Shown: positions 22,472-34,740, counted from the stretch's first letter. The stretch: 64,000 nucleotides of DNA from Mangifera indica (GCF_011075055.1 NC_058153.1:4278001-4342000); one strand, 5' to 3'. Numbers and translations: made by a program. Notes: a model not told the origin generated them from the sequence alone.

Positions 22472-24753
22472 TTAGTCACGCTCACAAATGGCAGTCAAAT
22501 GTTCATCAATTTCTTCAGTTAACAATGCTTGGAAAACTTGATCATCTGATCTCACAACTCCAACCTGCCGTAAAATAGAAAAAATATGTATCAACAATTA
22601 TTGATAACTATTTTATTAAAAGTTCACCAATCCCAACAATATGGACCAACATAGGGGAATTACTCAGACCTCAATCTCAGTAGCCTTGAAATCTTCTTGG
22701 AGAGCAGATTGCAGAGCAGAGATGGCAGTCTGCATAGTAGAAATTTGCAGCATTAGGCCCTCAATATAAAAAGCTAACAATTTAAGCTCAAAAGAAGCAA
22801 AATGCCCATCTGAACTGAATCCATGTAATATCATCTGCAAAGCTGTCAGAAAATAAAACCAAATAATAAGAGTTTCCATTCCCACTTATGTGCCTAAGGT
22901 CACAATTGTTCTATGGCAATCGAACAGTACCAACAGATAAGCAGTTGTTGTGCCGGCCATATTCAGATCTTACTACTAGGTTGCATTGAAATAATCTCAT
23001 CTGGATTCATATTTCGATAATTTCAGGTAAAACTTGCAATATTATTCTTCTGATATTTAACCATCTCTACTACCTTTCAAAACTAAGCCAAAACAAAACT
23101 GAAAAGAACTTAATGATTGACAAACACTACAAAGCACCAGTAAGAATACAGGATCATAAGATAAAATATACGAACTGACTTGAGGTCAATGCCAATATTC
23201 CAAGGATGCAAAGGAACCAATCATTTTTTACTTAATCTCCTATTATCACATTTCTCTATTTTTTATCACATAATAATTGTCTCCTATCCTTTGTAAAATC
23301 ACCCCAAACAGCGCCCTTCCTCCGTCCCTCCCTTTTCCTTTACTTATCTAAAATATGACAGGAATCATGCAATGTTTTTTTAGCAACTAACATCTGCATC
23401 TTGCAAACACATCGACAAGATAAAACATGTACCTGCACTGTTTCATCATAAGAAACAGCGGGATCATTTTTCATTTTCTTCTCCAAGAAATTTATTGCCT
23501 CTTGTTCTTTCAACCCAGCACTTGTCACCTGCAACATATAGTCAATTTAAGCGTTTTTGTTTTTTACTTGAGAAAAGGCATTACCAAAATGCATAACACA
23601 AAATTCGCAATGAGGATTCATACGAGAAATCCTTAAAAATCCTAAATAAACGATCTTTTGTGTCAATGCCATGTAATTTATGTCCAACAAACAAGCTCCT
23701 AGAAAAACTGAATTGGGTCCTTAGTTGGAATATAATACATGGCAGCACTGTATTAGAAAAACATTGGATCATAATCCCCCTCAGATTTTAGCCTTGAACA
23801 CCTTGTTAGGCATACTTTAAGTCCATGATAACCATTGTAATACCTATGATGATGACGAGTATCAGGGGTTGACCTAGGAATTAATTTTAGAGGGGGCAAA
23901 TTCAAAATAATGTAATTTAAAATAGGGAAAAAAATAAATAAGAGGGTAAAATCCAGGAACAATAATACAAGTACTGGGGTGATTAAAGCAAAAAATCTAA
24001 ATAAATTAATGAAAAAAATCGACTCATTAAGTAGGTCTGCCCTCAACTCATATAACATATAACTTTACTACAAAAGCATAATGAAACCAAACAGTTCAAG
24101 ACCACTTTGAAGGCCGAATATTGAGAATGAGAAATTGTAGTCCTTGCGGAATGCATTCGGAATGAATTGCGTTAATCAATTATCAAGGATTAGTGATGAT
24201 AGTTAGAAGAACAATTTGCTAACTACCTTGTGACCATAAAAATGTCCAGCCGGATCACACTTGTAAAGTTGAGGTCCTTTCTCTTCATCAATACCCAAAA
24301 CCATAGCAACTTTGCAACAGAAGACAAGAAAAACATTCAGGAAAGAAAAGGTAGTGTTAGCAACAATCAGTCTTAGAAACTACAGCAATTCTGAATATGA
24401 ATAATAATAAAAACAAAAATAAAAAGATCATAAGAAATTTTGTCTAATGTGACTGTAGACTTACTGACACCAAGAGGTCTCATATAAGCATGTTGCATAC
24501 AAATTCGTGACTTGTCTGCAATCCTATATGCACAAAGGATGATATTGGGTAAGTAACACGATTTCACTTGTCACAAAACAGGAAAAAAGAAAAATTACAG
24601 TTTGACTAAGGTGGCATTTAGCAAATACGATTAGTAGAGACATCAAGCAGCTATACCATCTGGCCAATACATCCACAGGCATTTCATATCCATATCTGAA
24701 ACGAAATTCAGCAGCTTCATTCCTTGCTTGTTAGACCAAGGACCTTGCATCGG
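22472..24753 (-). pseudogene. PAA: 20S proteasome subunit alpha-6 (PAA) relic, 5' truncated
   Basis: Six minus-strand exons join in one frame: 24753-24657, 24523-24465, 24309-24227, 23528-23433, 22729-22670 and 22564-22472. They cover the C-terminal two thirds of [92 protein letters not shown] and VGVVRSDDQVFQ...EEIDEHLTAICERD, then the natural stop. Alpha-6 is a structural subunit of the 20S core outer ring. Two defects make a pseudogene likely: codon GTC-TAA-CAA at 24736-24728 puts a stop where QQARNEA is expected, and the exons for the first third (including the N-terminal gate segment) are absent from the next 2 kb. All splice sites are still intact and the frame is otherwise open, so the loss is recent or the copy came as a partial genomic duplication. 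It is not a processed copy, because introns remain. Confidence 0.85.
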
Positions 24754-25288
24754 CTAGAAATTGACAGACACAATTAGTAGAGAATCCCTCCTGAAATACT
24801 TCCACAATTTCAAAGAAAACTTTTTGAGAATATAATCCGAAGAAACCAATCAAAACCAAAGATGATCAAATTATTCAAAAGCAAACTGTGTAGAAAGTTA
24901 GCGTCAATCCCAGAACATAAAAATGGAGTGATGGATAAATGGTGAAAAGTTAATAGTTTATTACACCACTAATTTCCATGACTATGCAAAGTAATACGGA
25001 ATCATACATAATTTAAGCAGTAATGTCAGGCCACATCATCTTAGTATTTGGATCTCTGTTTTTAAAGAGACAATGGAATGTGCAGCCAATTCAACCCTCC
25101 CACGTTAGAAAGGAATAAATAACAGAGCTCAAGTTATATAAAAAAGGGGGATAAGATCACATGGAATCCAACTAGTGGCCCTCGATATAAAATATTAAAC
25201 TGACAATCCAAATATATCATACACTGATCGGCATTTTCGATCATTGTATTTTATGTGCATACCAGTCAAGAAACATACATATAAAATA

Positions 25289-25500
25289 GGCCAAAGGACT
25301 ATTTCCCACCCAAACTATGTTGAATTTTCAAAGTTTCCTCCGTTAATTTTGAAAATCTTATTTCTCTACCTATGACCGTTTAAATTTATTAATTTTAAGG
25401 GTAAAATCATCATTTTATATTTAATATTAAAAATAAATTTAAATATGATTTCATTCCCCCCTAAATTCAAAAAACTAACTTTCATGTATCATATCAAGTA
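25289..25500 (+). mobile_element. Mutator-like terminal repeat fragment
   Basis: GGCCAAAGGACTATTTCCCA, then TTAATTTTGAAAATCTTATT and TTATATTTAATATTAAAAAT, match the left end of the complete element at 47109. No matching right end is recognisable. Confidence 0.65.
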
Positions 25501-26077
25501 TCATATATCAAGTATCATATCATATGCTATGACTTTTAAAAAATAAAATAATAAATTATCAATAAAATAATTAAAAAATCTAATTGACATGTCATCATTT
25601 TGAAAAATATCATAAACACTATTAAAAATTCAAAATTTCTCACATACACCTCTACAACATCAATATGTATCATATTATAAAATATGTATATTATATTATA
25701 TTAATTTGATATATCTTATGATACATATCATTGTATACTTATATCAAATTATATTATACTATACGAACTATATGTCATAAGAAACTAATAACAATGTATG
25801 CATAATATATTATATCTAGATAGTAATATAATTATATAATTAATTTAACACTATTATTTAACTAATTTAGATTAAAATATTAAATTTGTTTATTAGGAGT
25901 GTTTAGTCAAAGATAGAAAATTTTTAAATCTTTATAACCTCAAAACTTATTATAAGATGTAAAAGTCAAAGTTATGGTCAAATAATGTATTTTTCCGATC
26001 TTATCATGACGTGTTTATATTCTTCCGTACAAGTAATTGTTATAAAATTGGTTAAATTAATTAATATTTTAAAAATA

Positions 26078-26224
26078 TAATAAAATTATTTGTATATTTT
26101 TATATATAATTTAAATATATAAAAATAATTTTAAATTAAAAATAAAATAATATTTAATCAAATGATAATACATTATTTATACATCTAAATTATATATAAA
26201 AATATATACCTATAATATTATTAA
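26078..26224. mobile_element. Palindromic AT-rich MITE, copy 4
   Basis: AATAAAATTATTTGTATA at the left, core AATAATTTTAAATTAAAAAT, and ATACCTATAATATTATT at the right. Confidence 0.6.
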
Positions 26225-26899
26225 AAAATACTATAATATCTTTCTTTTACATAAAATTCAGATCAAAGACCCCAAAAAACACAAAAAATGTAAATATTAT
26301 TCTAAATATGAAGTTTTAATATTTTTCATCAAAAGAATTTTTTGTAACCCTATTAATAGATTCTGATAGAATATTAATTTATTAAATATATATATATATA
26401 TATGTAATATTACTAAAAAAAAAACTATAAATCTTTTTTTTATATAAGATTGAGGTCAAAGGCCCAAATAAATACAGAAAATATAAATATTATTCTAAAT
26501 CTGAAGTTTCAATATTTTTTGTAACTGTATTAGTAGATTCTGATAGAATATTAATTTATTAAATAAATTTAGACATTTAACCAATAATTTTTTTTGTTTT
26601 TTAAAATATATATATAAATTTTACTTGACAATTCTTATAAGACATGCCAACTAATCAATAAAACATGTATAATTTTTTATATAAATAATAAATTATTATT
26701 ATTTAATTAAATATTATTTTATTATTAATTATATAATTATTAAATTATATAATAATATATTATTATTATTTATATATAAAATGGTGCACAAAAATGGACA
26801 AAAGAGTGAACCGCAGGCGCTGGAGACCGTATCAGCATAACTATTTAGGGAAATTAAAAAAAAAAAAAGCGCTTTTCGTCACCAGATGTCAAAATAATT

Positions 26900-27194
26900 G
26901 ACTAAACAACAGTTGTCCATCTTCACTTGTCGGTCGCCCAGGCTTTTATTCCTTTCCCCTAATTTCCATGAATTTTGATTTTTCCATCTTTCTTCCGCCG
27001 CCTTCATTACACATTCCATTCATTCTCCATAACCATCGGGGTCTCTCTCTGCTTTCACATTCCTCAAAGCTGAAACGGCGCCATCAGACGCCGTTTCAGT
27101 TGTTAACTCATCATCTGCCTCTCCCTTTGTCTTTCAAAACCGCGTTTCCAGATATTCGTGAGGAGCTTCTTGTTAATTACAAGCAAATTTGCAG
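26900..27194 (+). other. TBL gene 5' untranslated exon with upstream ORF
   Basis: Pyrimidine-rich leader ending in a good donor (TTTGCAG|GTATTT at 27194/27195), with acceptor TACAG at 27722. An ATG at 26968 opens an upstream frame that, after splicing, ends at TAG 27724-27726: 76 codons, closing about 53 bases before the main ATG. The transcript start is not determined. Confidence 0.5.
27070..27099 (+). promoter_or_regulatory. Perfect 11-bp hairpin in TBL leader
   Basis: CTGAAACGGCG (27070-27080), loop CCATCAGA, then CGCCGTTTCAG (27089-27099). It is GC-rich against an AT-rich background and lies within the upstream reading frame. A role in translation is only a guess. Confidence 0.55.
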
Positions 27195-27779
27195 GTATTT
27201 CTCACATAAACTGAAGCTTTGTTTGATTTTCTTCTTAGCTTTGTGTATTAAACTCTTGCATTAGATCAGCACCGTCAGATCTATTTTACTATCACATCAA
27301 GATTACCGAACCTTAGTATTATAATATGAGATTTGTTTGGTTTTATTTAGTAATTTGTGAACTTAACTAATTCCTTTTTTTATTCTGTGTTATGTGTTAG
27401 TTTTAACGGGGAGATCTATGTTATAGCTCTAACAAAATTGATCCGGAAAGTGTTAATTGTTATGCGTTACTTAAAATGATGTCATAGATAATCCAAACAG
27501 GTGAGAGTAATTTCTGTACCGAAAGTGTTTTTGGTTTTTTTTTTTTTTTTAAGTTAGGTGTATTGATGTTGTAAATTGGTCTTACTCTCTTGAATCAGCC
27601 TACACGTTTGTTAATTTTGACAGTGATTACTTATGGCTAGTTCAGCTTTTGTAACTAGAGTTGATGATGTGTTGTTTTTGAGATGCGATTCTGTTTGTTT
27701 GTTTTGAGATTGTAAACTACAGGTAGGAGGAAGCCGAGTAGTTTTTGATGAGATTTGGACTACTTGAAGTTTTTAAAGG

Positions 27780-30700
27780 ATGAAAGGAAGCTTCTTTAAA
27801 TTCAGGGGTAAAGAACTTTCTCTTGTTCTTATTGTTCTTGTGTCCACAACCATTTTTCTATGGGCATGGGACAGAACCCCGCTTCTAAGTGCCTTTCTCC
27901 CACCCAAAAATCAGTTGCTGCAGCTATATGCAGGTGCCTCTCTAAGGCCTTTTTTCTTAAGCATAATTATTTAATTTTTCATTTCCTGTTTTTCTGTCAA
28001 TATAATGATGACCACTTGTTCCATTTAGTTTTAAATTTGAAGGATTTGAAGAGGGAGGTGAAGAATTCACTTTTATTACTGTATATAGGAATAGAGTCTC
28101 CTTCTGGTTATAGGAACAAAACATTTTTTGATGTGTTTGTTGCCAAAATATGTGAGAATGAGAACAGTAACATGTGTGTTGGAATGAAGAGGCATCCCAT
28201 AAAGTTTTTTAAAGCTAAATTTTTGGTTAAATTTTCAAATAAAAAAACCTGGAAATAATACATTGAATGCACCTTTTTTTTTTTTAATGGGGAACCCTTA
28301 TATGAGCTGGACCGCCCTTTTGGGTTGAACCGACCATATTAAGCAAGTGAAACCTCAAGTCCAATAACCATTTTCATAATTACTACATTAGGTGAGTCAA
28401 GAGGTTAATGTTGATATGCTACTAGCAGGTTTCAAACCCATGCCCTCTTGATTACTTGGGTACTCTCACTTTCGCCACTTATGTTACCTCTTGTGGCCAT
28501 TGAATGCAACTGTTTTCCCATTAGGCTTAGAATCTTTTTTTTTTTTTTATTTGCCCTTCATATTTGGTTCATATGTTCTATTGGATTCTTTTATAACAAG
28601 ATTGCTACCTTTATAATCAGTGAACAAAGATATAGTGGCATTTGTAGAAAATGAGACTTTAAATTATCAAACTGAGTCTTTTGGCAGTACAAACTCATCC
28701 TCAAAAGAAAGGTTAAATATTTTTCTATTTCCTATTATCAGGATAAAGAAACTTCATGGTGAGTTACATTACTGTCATGGTTATCAGATCACATGGATAG
28801 AGGATTATCAAGCTCCTTTGATTTCTTCTTATGAAATTGCTACACTGAACTAATTCCTTATCCATCAATGTCTTATTTATTGATTTGTATGTTGCTGGCA
28901 TCTTACATTCATTTGTGCATGTATGAATTCATGGTATATCCAAAAATTAACATTTATTATGGTGGTGTGCAGACAATCCCTTAAGTGTGGCAGAAGGATT
29001 ACCAAAACATGAGCAACGTCCGAAACCAGAAAAAAGCAGCAATGCCAATAATTCCACTATCCTGAAAGAAGTAATAGGAGATGACAAAATAACTTTAGGG
29101 GAAAAAGATTTGAAACAAAGAGAACAAAGTCTGGATGTAATAACTCCTGTAAACTCTATAAATACAAGCAAGGCAAAAGGTGAAAAGAATCTGGAAAACT
29201 TTTGTTTTATGATTTTTTCTTGCATGCTTTATGATTTTGGAAAACCTATTGGAGTTTTATCAAAATTATATTTTTGCTAGAAGAAATTGTTATTCCTAAT
29301 TCCTTTGATCATTGACTATTTAATTGATGAGCTAACTATAACTTAAGGTAGGTAGATATTTTGTGCCTGAAAATACAATATTGATCGGTTTTTGAAGACA
29401 AGTCTTTAAAATTGTAAATGAGATTTGCCTGTTCTGCTAACAATCTTAAATGTCTGAGGTCAACCTATTGCATGCCCTCTGGGACAGTACAGTAAAATAA
29501 TAGTGTGCAAAGAATTGATTGACATACTTACATATTGGCTTTGATATACATATTACCTAGCTATGTTGTCAGATTTACTGTTGGTTTTAGAAATATCATA
29601 AAATCTTGATTTGTGCATTTCTAATGCCATTTTAGTTGTTGCCTTGGAGAAGTATTGGATTAGCCCAAGTGTTAGTTTCCATATGCTTCTTTGTTATATC
29701 TGTTGATAATTATAAATGAGCGGTGTATTTTAATTATTCTATTAAATGATATAGTTTTTTTTCTTACTCCAGCCTGTAATTATGCAAAGGGAAAATGGGT
29801 TGTAGATAATACTCGACCTTTATATTCTGGGTTCAGTTGTAAGCGATGGCTATCAGAAATGTGGGCCTGTCGATTGATGCAACGCACAGACTTTACTTAT
29901 GAGAATATACGTTGGCAGCCGAAGGATTGTCCAATGGAAGAATTTGAAGCAGCCAAGTTCTTAAGGAGGTGACTTTGTAATTCTGCTTGCAACCTTTTTA
30001 TGAATTTATCAAGTTTTAATTATGATTAGTGTTATATTTACAAATTTGTTTAATTTCTTGTTCATCCACTGAATTAGCTATTCATGTTTTTTAATCCTGT
30101 GGACTATAGAATGGTGTGTTTAAGTGACATGATAGTGCTAAACATTTGTTGTTGCTTTAGTTGGCTTGAGTAGTTGGTGTAAAGTTTTTATGGGCAGTAA
30201 TTCTCCCTTTATACTGAAGGAGATGTCGGACAAATATGCGTGGATGTGGACTTCTCAAGCTCATTTTGGTGTTTTGGACATATATTCTGTCTTTTTAAGG
30301 ATTTGAAATTCTAATCCTTCTCAAAAGCAGAAGGCCTGAGTAATTATTAGATGTGCCTTGCTTTATGATGAATCTCAATTCTTTCCCTAGGATTGCAGGT
30401 CTGAGTAATAGTCACGTGGTAATGGTGTCTGTTGAGCCTGGGTTGTCTGCTGGGCTGTGAGAATATGAAACTTGCATGTCGATAGGTTATACTAATCAAC
30501 CTGAGTTGAATGGCTGTTAGGATGGAGCATGCAATGATACTTGGACGCCCAAATTTTTTTATTCCTGTATTCCACGTATTCAAGATAGTATCTTCGGAAT
30601 CCCAGCACTTGCGGAACGGGGTTTTAGATGTTGTTTATATGATGGCATTTGACCTTGATTAATGCAATTATGACTCCTCTCTTTCTGTTCAGTACTTTTG

Positions 30701-31636
30701 TTTTTTCTGATTCATTAGCATACATAACGATTAATTAATCCTTTGCTTTGCTTTAATATGTGTAGTTTTGGTTTAAATTAATTATGTGATAATTGTATTA
30801 TGCATTCCAGGATGCAAGATAAAACTATAGCTTTTATTGGAGATTCATTGGGTCGACAACAGTTCCAGTCTCTGATGTGCATGGTCTCAGTTGGCGAGAA
30901 CAGCTCTGACGTTCAAGATGTAGGAAAGAAATATGGGCTTGTCAAAGCTCGTGGGGCTATTCGCCCTGATGGGTGGGCTTATCGTTTTCCTAGCACAAAC
31001 ACTACAATCCTATATTACTGGTCGGCTTGTTTGTGTGACCTTGAACCTCTTAACTTTACTAACCCTACCGAGTACGCCATGCATCTTGATCGGCCACCAA
31101 GATTCTTGCATGATTATCTTCACAAATTTGACGTACTAGTGCTCAACACAGGGCACCATTGGAATCGAGGTAAGATCCGGGGTAACCGGTGGGTAATGCA
31201 CGTGGGGGGTGTGCCAAACACAGATAGGAAGATGGCAGAGATTGCAAGTGCTAAGAACTTCACAATCCACAGTATTGTTAGTTGGGTGAACTCGCAGCTG
31301 CCTCAACATCCTCACCTAAAAGCCTTTTATCGGAGCATCTCACCCAGGCATTTTGTTAATGGGGACTGGAACACGGGAGGAAGCTGCAACAATACCACCC
31401 CGATGTCTATAGGTAAAGAGGTACTACAAGATGAGTCCAGTGATTATAGCGCTGGCAGTGCAGTGAAGGGGACCGGAGTTAAGCTCTTGGACATAACAGC
31501 TTTATCCCAATTGAGAGACGAGGGTCACATATCCAGGTACACTATTAGAGCCTCAACAGGAGTGCAGGATTGCTTGCACTGGTGTCTACCTGGTGTTCCT
31601 GATACATGGAATGAAATCCTATTTGCGCAAATTTAG
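27780..31636 (+). CDS. TBL: Trichome birefringence-like (TBL14/15/16 type) O-acetyltransferase
   Basis: Coding exons 27780-27933, 28973-29179, 29773-29968 and 30811-31636 join in frame to 460 residues. Residues about 13-31 ([18 protein letters not shown]) are a single signal-anchor helix, placing the protein in the Golgi with the catalytic part in the lumen. A charged, low-complexity linker (exon 3) precedes the PMR5N cysteine domain ([19 protein letters not shown], then [20 protein letters not shown]). The PC-esterase domain has the GDS motif at 196-198 ([16 protein letters not shown]) and the DxxH motif at 439-442 ([16 protein letters not shown]), together supplying the Ser-His-Asp triad. 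TBL proteins O-acetylate cell-wall polysaccharides such as xylan, mannan, xyloglucan or pectin; which substrate this one uses cannot be told. The subgroup is suggested by the N-terminus and is less sure. Intron 1 of the coding part contains a SINE. Confidence 0.92.
28261..28271. repeat. SINE 1 target duplication (left)
   Basis: CATTGAATGCA, identical to 28498-28508. Confidence 0.85.
28272..28497 (-). mobile_element. tRNA-derived SINE in TBL intron
   Basis: On the minus strand it begins GGCCACAAGAGG and has an A-box-like AGTGGCGAAAGTGAG, a B-box-like GGGTTTGAAACCTGC about 35 bases later, and ends in a run of A (T run at 28273-28285). A perfect 11-bp direct repeat flanks it. Together these identify a pol III-type SINE of about 226 bp inserted in the first coding intron, opposite to the gene. 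Confidence 0.85.
28498..28508. repeat. SINE 1 target duplication (right)
   Basis: CATTGAATGCA, identical to 28261-28271. Confidence 0.85.
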
Positions 31637-31639
31637 TCC

Positions 31640-33070
31640 TATGTTCTGGGCACTTGGAATTTTCGTCGTGCGCATTAAAATGGTAAATAAAATAGAGTTC
31701 TAGATTTTTAGTAATCATTTTTACTGCTTATCTGTGAGGTTTGTAACAATTTATTCTCAAATGATACTTAGCAAATTACTAAGTGAATTTGAATTGGGGA
31801 ATATAGATATTAGTATTTTACGATATACACGATGTATATCTTATGATACAAGTAAAAAATAAATGTATCATAGGGTGTATTATTATATATGTATTTTATA
31901 ATATAATATATATTATAAATATAGGAAGATATATTTTTTAAAAAATTATAATATAATATGGTATATATAAAAAAATTCATATTTTTAAGAATATTTATGA
32001 TAATTTTAAAATGATGTAGCATTAATTAAAATTTTTTATTATTTTATTTTTTATAAATTGTATTATATGGTATAATATTTAATATATAATATAAAAAATT
32101 AGATTTTTAATAAGCCTATTCGGATTATCGGATTATGGCATTAGCATAAAGGATAACATCATTTAGCCACCCAATCTGAACTACCGAAAAATCATCTCCC
32201 CTCTCTAGGAGTAACGTGATCTTATGTAATTTTATTAGACCCCCAAAACGCTACGAAAATAATATCATTAAACTCCATTGTGAAGAACCCAACCCTAGCA
32301 GTAAACGTCATTTACGAGTAGGTGTGATCGTGTTTACCGGGTGAGTCACGCCTATTGACAGGTTCTTCATTATTTTCTTGTCAAATATACCTTTTTCTAT
32401 CGAAGTACACACCCTAAAGCATAACATTCATCAACTACAATTCCTAAACTTATATTCCAAATGGAAAAACATAACTCAAATCTCTCATTAGTAAATACGA
32501 AAATAAAAAAAATGATATAAAAATTTTATGAATATAATATGATAAATAATAAAAAATATGTTTATAAAAAACGATTATAAAATTTAGATATGAAAAAAAT
32601 ACGAAATGTCGATATTTGGGTTTAATACGATATATCATTAATAATATATTTTTAAAAATACGATAATACTAAACATAATTTTAACACTTTTTATAGATTT
32701 TCTAGTTAACAATTCAAATATAAAATATTTAATTGACTATTTAATCTAATATAATATAATAAACAATCAAAATGCAATCATTATAAAAAATTATTGAGAA
32801 AAATTAGAGATTTTAATGATAAAAAATTGTATTTTTATTTTATATAATTATGATATTATGATAATTAATTAAAAATATAAGAAATATTTTCGTATTTTAG
32901 AAAATTCATAAAAAAGGAAAAATAAATAAAAGTGCACTTTCAAAGGTGCAAAGTATTTTTCAAACAAAACAGTATAATTCAACAATAACAATGTCTCACT
33001 GTTTGTCCTTTAACCTTTTATATTTACAAACCAAGGAATAATTCTACATTGAACTTTGCCTTAACCTCTA
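31640..33070. other. AT-rich intergenic DNA downstream of TBL
   Basis: Apart from a dispersed AT-rich repeat (31806-32117) and a stretch at about 32470-32800 resembling 45020-45280 (both with TTTAATACGA and following TTTAAAAA...), nothing is recognised. Confidence 0.45.
31806..32117. repeat. Dispersed AT-rich repeat B, copy 1
   Basis: Shares a nearly identical 3' end with 34985-35078: AATTTTTTATTATTTTATTT, a TATTATA..GGTATAATAT part, and TAATATATAATATAAAAAAT. It lies 170 bases past the TBL stop codon. Confidence 0.65.
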
Positions 33071-33087
33071 GGCCAAATGACTTATTC

Positions 33088-33095
33088 CCACCCAC
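33088..33095. repeat. hAT target duplication (left)
   Basis: CCACCCAC, identical to 34231-34238. Confidence 0.85.
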
Positions 33096-34230
33096 TAGAC
33101 CTGGCCATGGTTCGTGAACCGTCAGTTTCGGTTCAAAACTGCTGGTTCACAGTTCGAAAATATAAGGACCCTGAACCGAAACAGTAATAGGACAGTTCAT
33201 CCATGGTACGGAACCGACAGTTCCGGTTCATGGCCCGATATTGAACCATCAATTCTAATACATGATCTTGATTTAATTTTTAAATTATTAATTATAATAA
33301 TTAAAAATTAAAAGAAAGACTTAGACTTAATTTTTCAATTAAGCTTCTTACATATTTTCTTAGGGTCTATAAGTTGATTTTCGTTCACATTTGATATATG
33401 TAAATATTGACCAAATCTCTTTTTATTGGAAGAATTTTCACTACTTGTTATTTTTTGATAATAAATAAAATTAATTATATAAATAAATTATTTGATTAAT
33501 TATAAAAGATAATAAAAAAGTAAATAAAATTAATTATATAAATAAATTATATAATTAATTAGGAAAGATAATACAAAAATAATAAATAAAATTAATTATA
33601 GAAATAAATTCTATAATTAATTATGAATTGTATAATAAAAATAGAAATTAGAATTAATAAAAAATTAAGAAAAAATTTAATTAAATTTAAGAGAATTTGA
33701 TTGAATTGAAAGATTGAGAGAGTATTAAGAGTTGAAAGAATAAGAATGAGAGTTTGAAGGATTGAGAGTGAGAGTAATAGTGCGATTGAAATTTGAGAGA
33801 ATAAAATTTGAATTGGTATATATATAGAAAAAAAAAATTTTGAAAAAAATTAAAAAATAGGGGGGTAAAATAATTTAAAAAATTGCAGGGACCGTTTCTA
33901 TGAAAAATTTGTAGGGGACAATTTCACTGAAAATTGTAGTGGACCGGTCCCCTGCAGTTTTTCTTCAAACTTCAACAAGCCAACGGTTCAAGGGAATCGT
34001 TGGCTGTTTAAATAAAATTAAAAAAATTTCAAATTTTTTTCGGTTAGCACAGTAAACCGTCGGTTCATAAACCAGTGTGAATTGGCAGTTTTACGGTTCC
34101 AATTTATGTAAACCGGAACCGAACCATAAAACCGGGGTTTCGATTTCGATTCAGTCCGGTTCCGGTTTTGGTTTTATCCTGGCCAGTTTCGGTCCGGTTC
34201 ACAGGCCAAACCGGCCCGTGGCCAGGTCTA
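33096..34230. mobile_element. Non-autonomous hAT-type element (1,135 bp)
   Basis: Inverted ends TAGACCTGGCCATGG and CCGTGGCCAGGTCTA, with a perfect 8-bp direct repeat outside, the signature of hAT transposons. The subterminal zones are rich in GGTTC/GAACC motifs in both orientations (for example near 33115-33245 and 34040-34205), as expected for transposase-binding sites. No transposase frame is present; the short frames across it are artefacts of the GGTTC repeats. The centre holds an AT-rich minisatellite and a GA-rich zone. Confidence 0.85.
33465..33645. repeat. AT-rich minisatellite, three units of ~65 bp
   Basis: TAAATAAAATTAATTATA and AAATAAATT..ATAATTAATTA recur three times inside the hAT element, each unit followed by an AAGATAATA-like spacer. 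Confidence 0.8.
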
Positions 34231-34238
34231 CCACCCAC
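34231..34238. repeat. hAT target duplication (right)
   Basis: CCACCCAC, identical to 33088-33095. Confidence 0.85.
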
Positions 34239-34740
34239 CCAAAGATTGCTTCTTTTTTTTTTTAATTAAATTTTTTTTTTATTATTCAAAGATGGTTAAG
34301 TGTATTAATTTTTAAAGTAAAAGTAATTTTAGTTTATTTTTACTATTATAGATAAAATAATAATTTTGTTTTTAAAACTAACATATACAACTGTTTATAG
34401 ATGAATAAAATGGTTTTTTAAAATTAAATGGTAAGAACTTGAGAAATGAATAATTTTTGGGTAAGAACAAGTCCTTCCGCCTAACTTTTGATTGCAACTA
34501 CTCATTTTTAACTTAACATTGATAGAGAATTGGCAAACTAAATATACAATCAAAAAGCTTCTGTTTTTTCAAACAAATAAATCTTGTTTAATCAAACCAA
34601 GCAGATGAAATTCTAATCTAATGATCGATTTCTTAATCATGATTTTAGATAAATTAAGAGTTTAATTTTAAAATATTACTGAAAGATATTTGAAAATTAC
34701 TTTTATACTTCAAATCTTGTTATTTTATTATTCAAAATAT

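Larger units (their letters stand above)
24754..26880. other. Intergenic AT-rich DNA with transposon fragments
   Basis: Contains no PAA 5' exons that I can find. It has a Mutator-type left end at 25289 and following bases, an AT-rich dispersed repeat (about 25500-25760, inverted relative to 31806-32117 and 34741-35080), a MITE copy at 26078-26224, and a near-duplicated pair of stretches around 26270-26380 and 26440-26570 (both with ATAAATATTATTCTAAATNTGAAG and GATTCTGATAGAATATTAAT parts). Confidence 0.5.
33071..34481. mobile_element. Mutator-like element, interrupted by hAT insertion
   Basis: Left end GGCCAAATGACTTATTCCCA; right end, reversed, GGCGGAAGGACTTGTTCTTA. Both are the terminal repeat of the family at 47109. 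The 9 bases outside (TAACCTCTA and TAACTTTTG) agree at 6 of 9, consistent with an aged 9-bp target duplication. A 1.1 kb hAT-type element sits within the left terminal repeat. The Mutator element itself is only about 270 bases without it. Confidence 0.7.

Noticed and set aside
30347..30583. 78-codon minus-strand frame
   Set aside because: Lies inside the last intron of the TBL gene, opposite strand, with no family resemblance.
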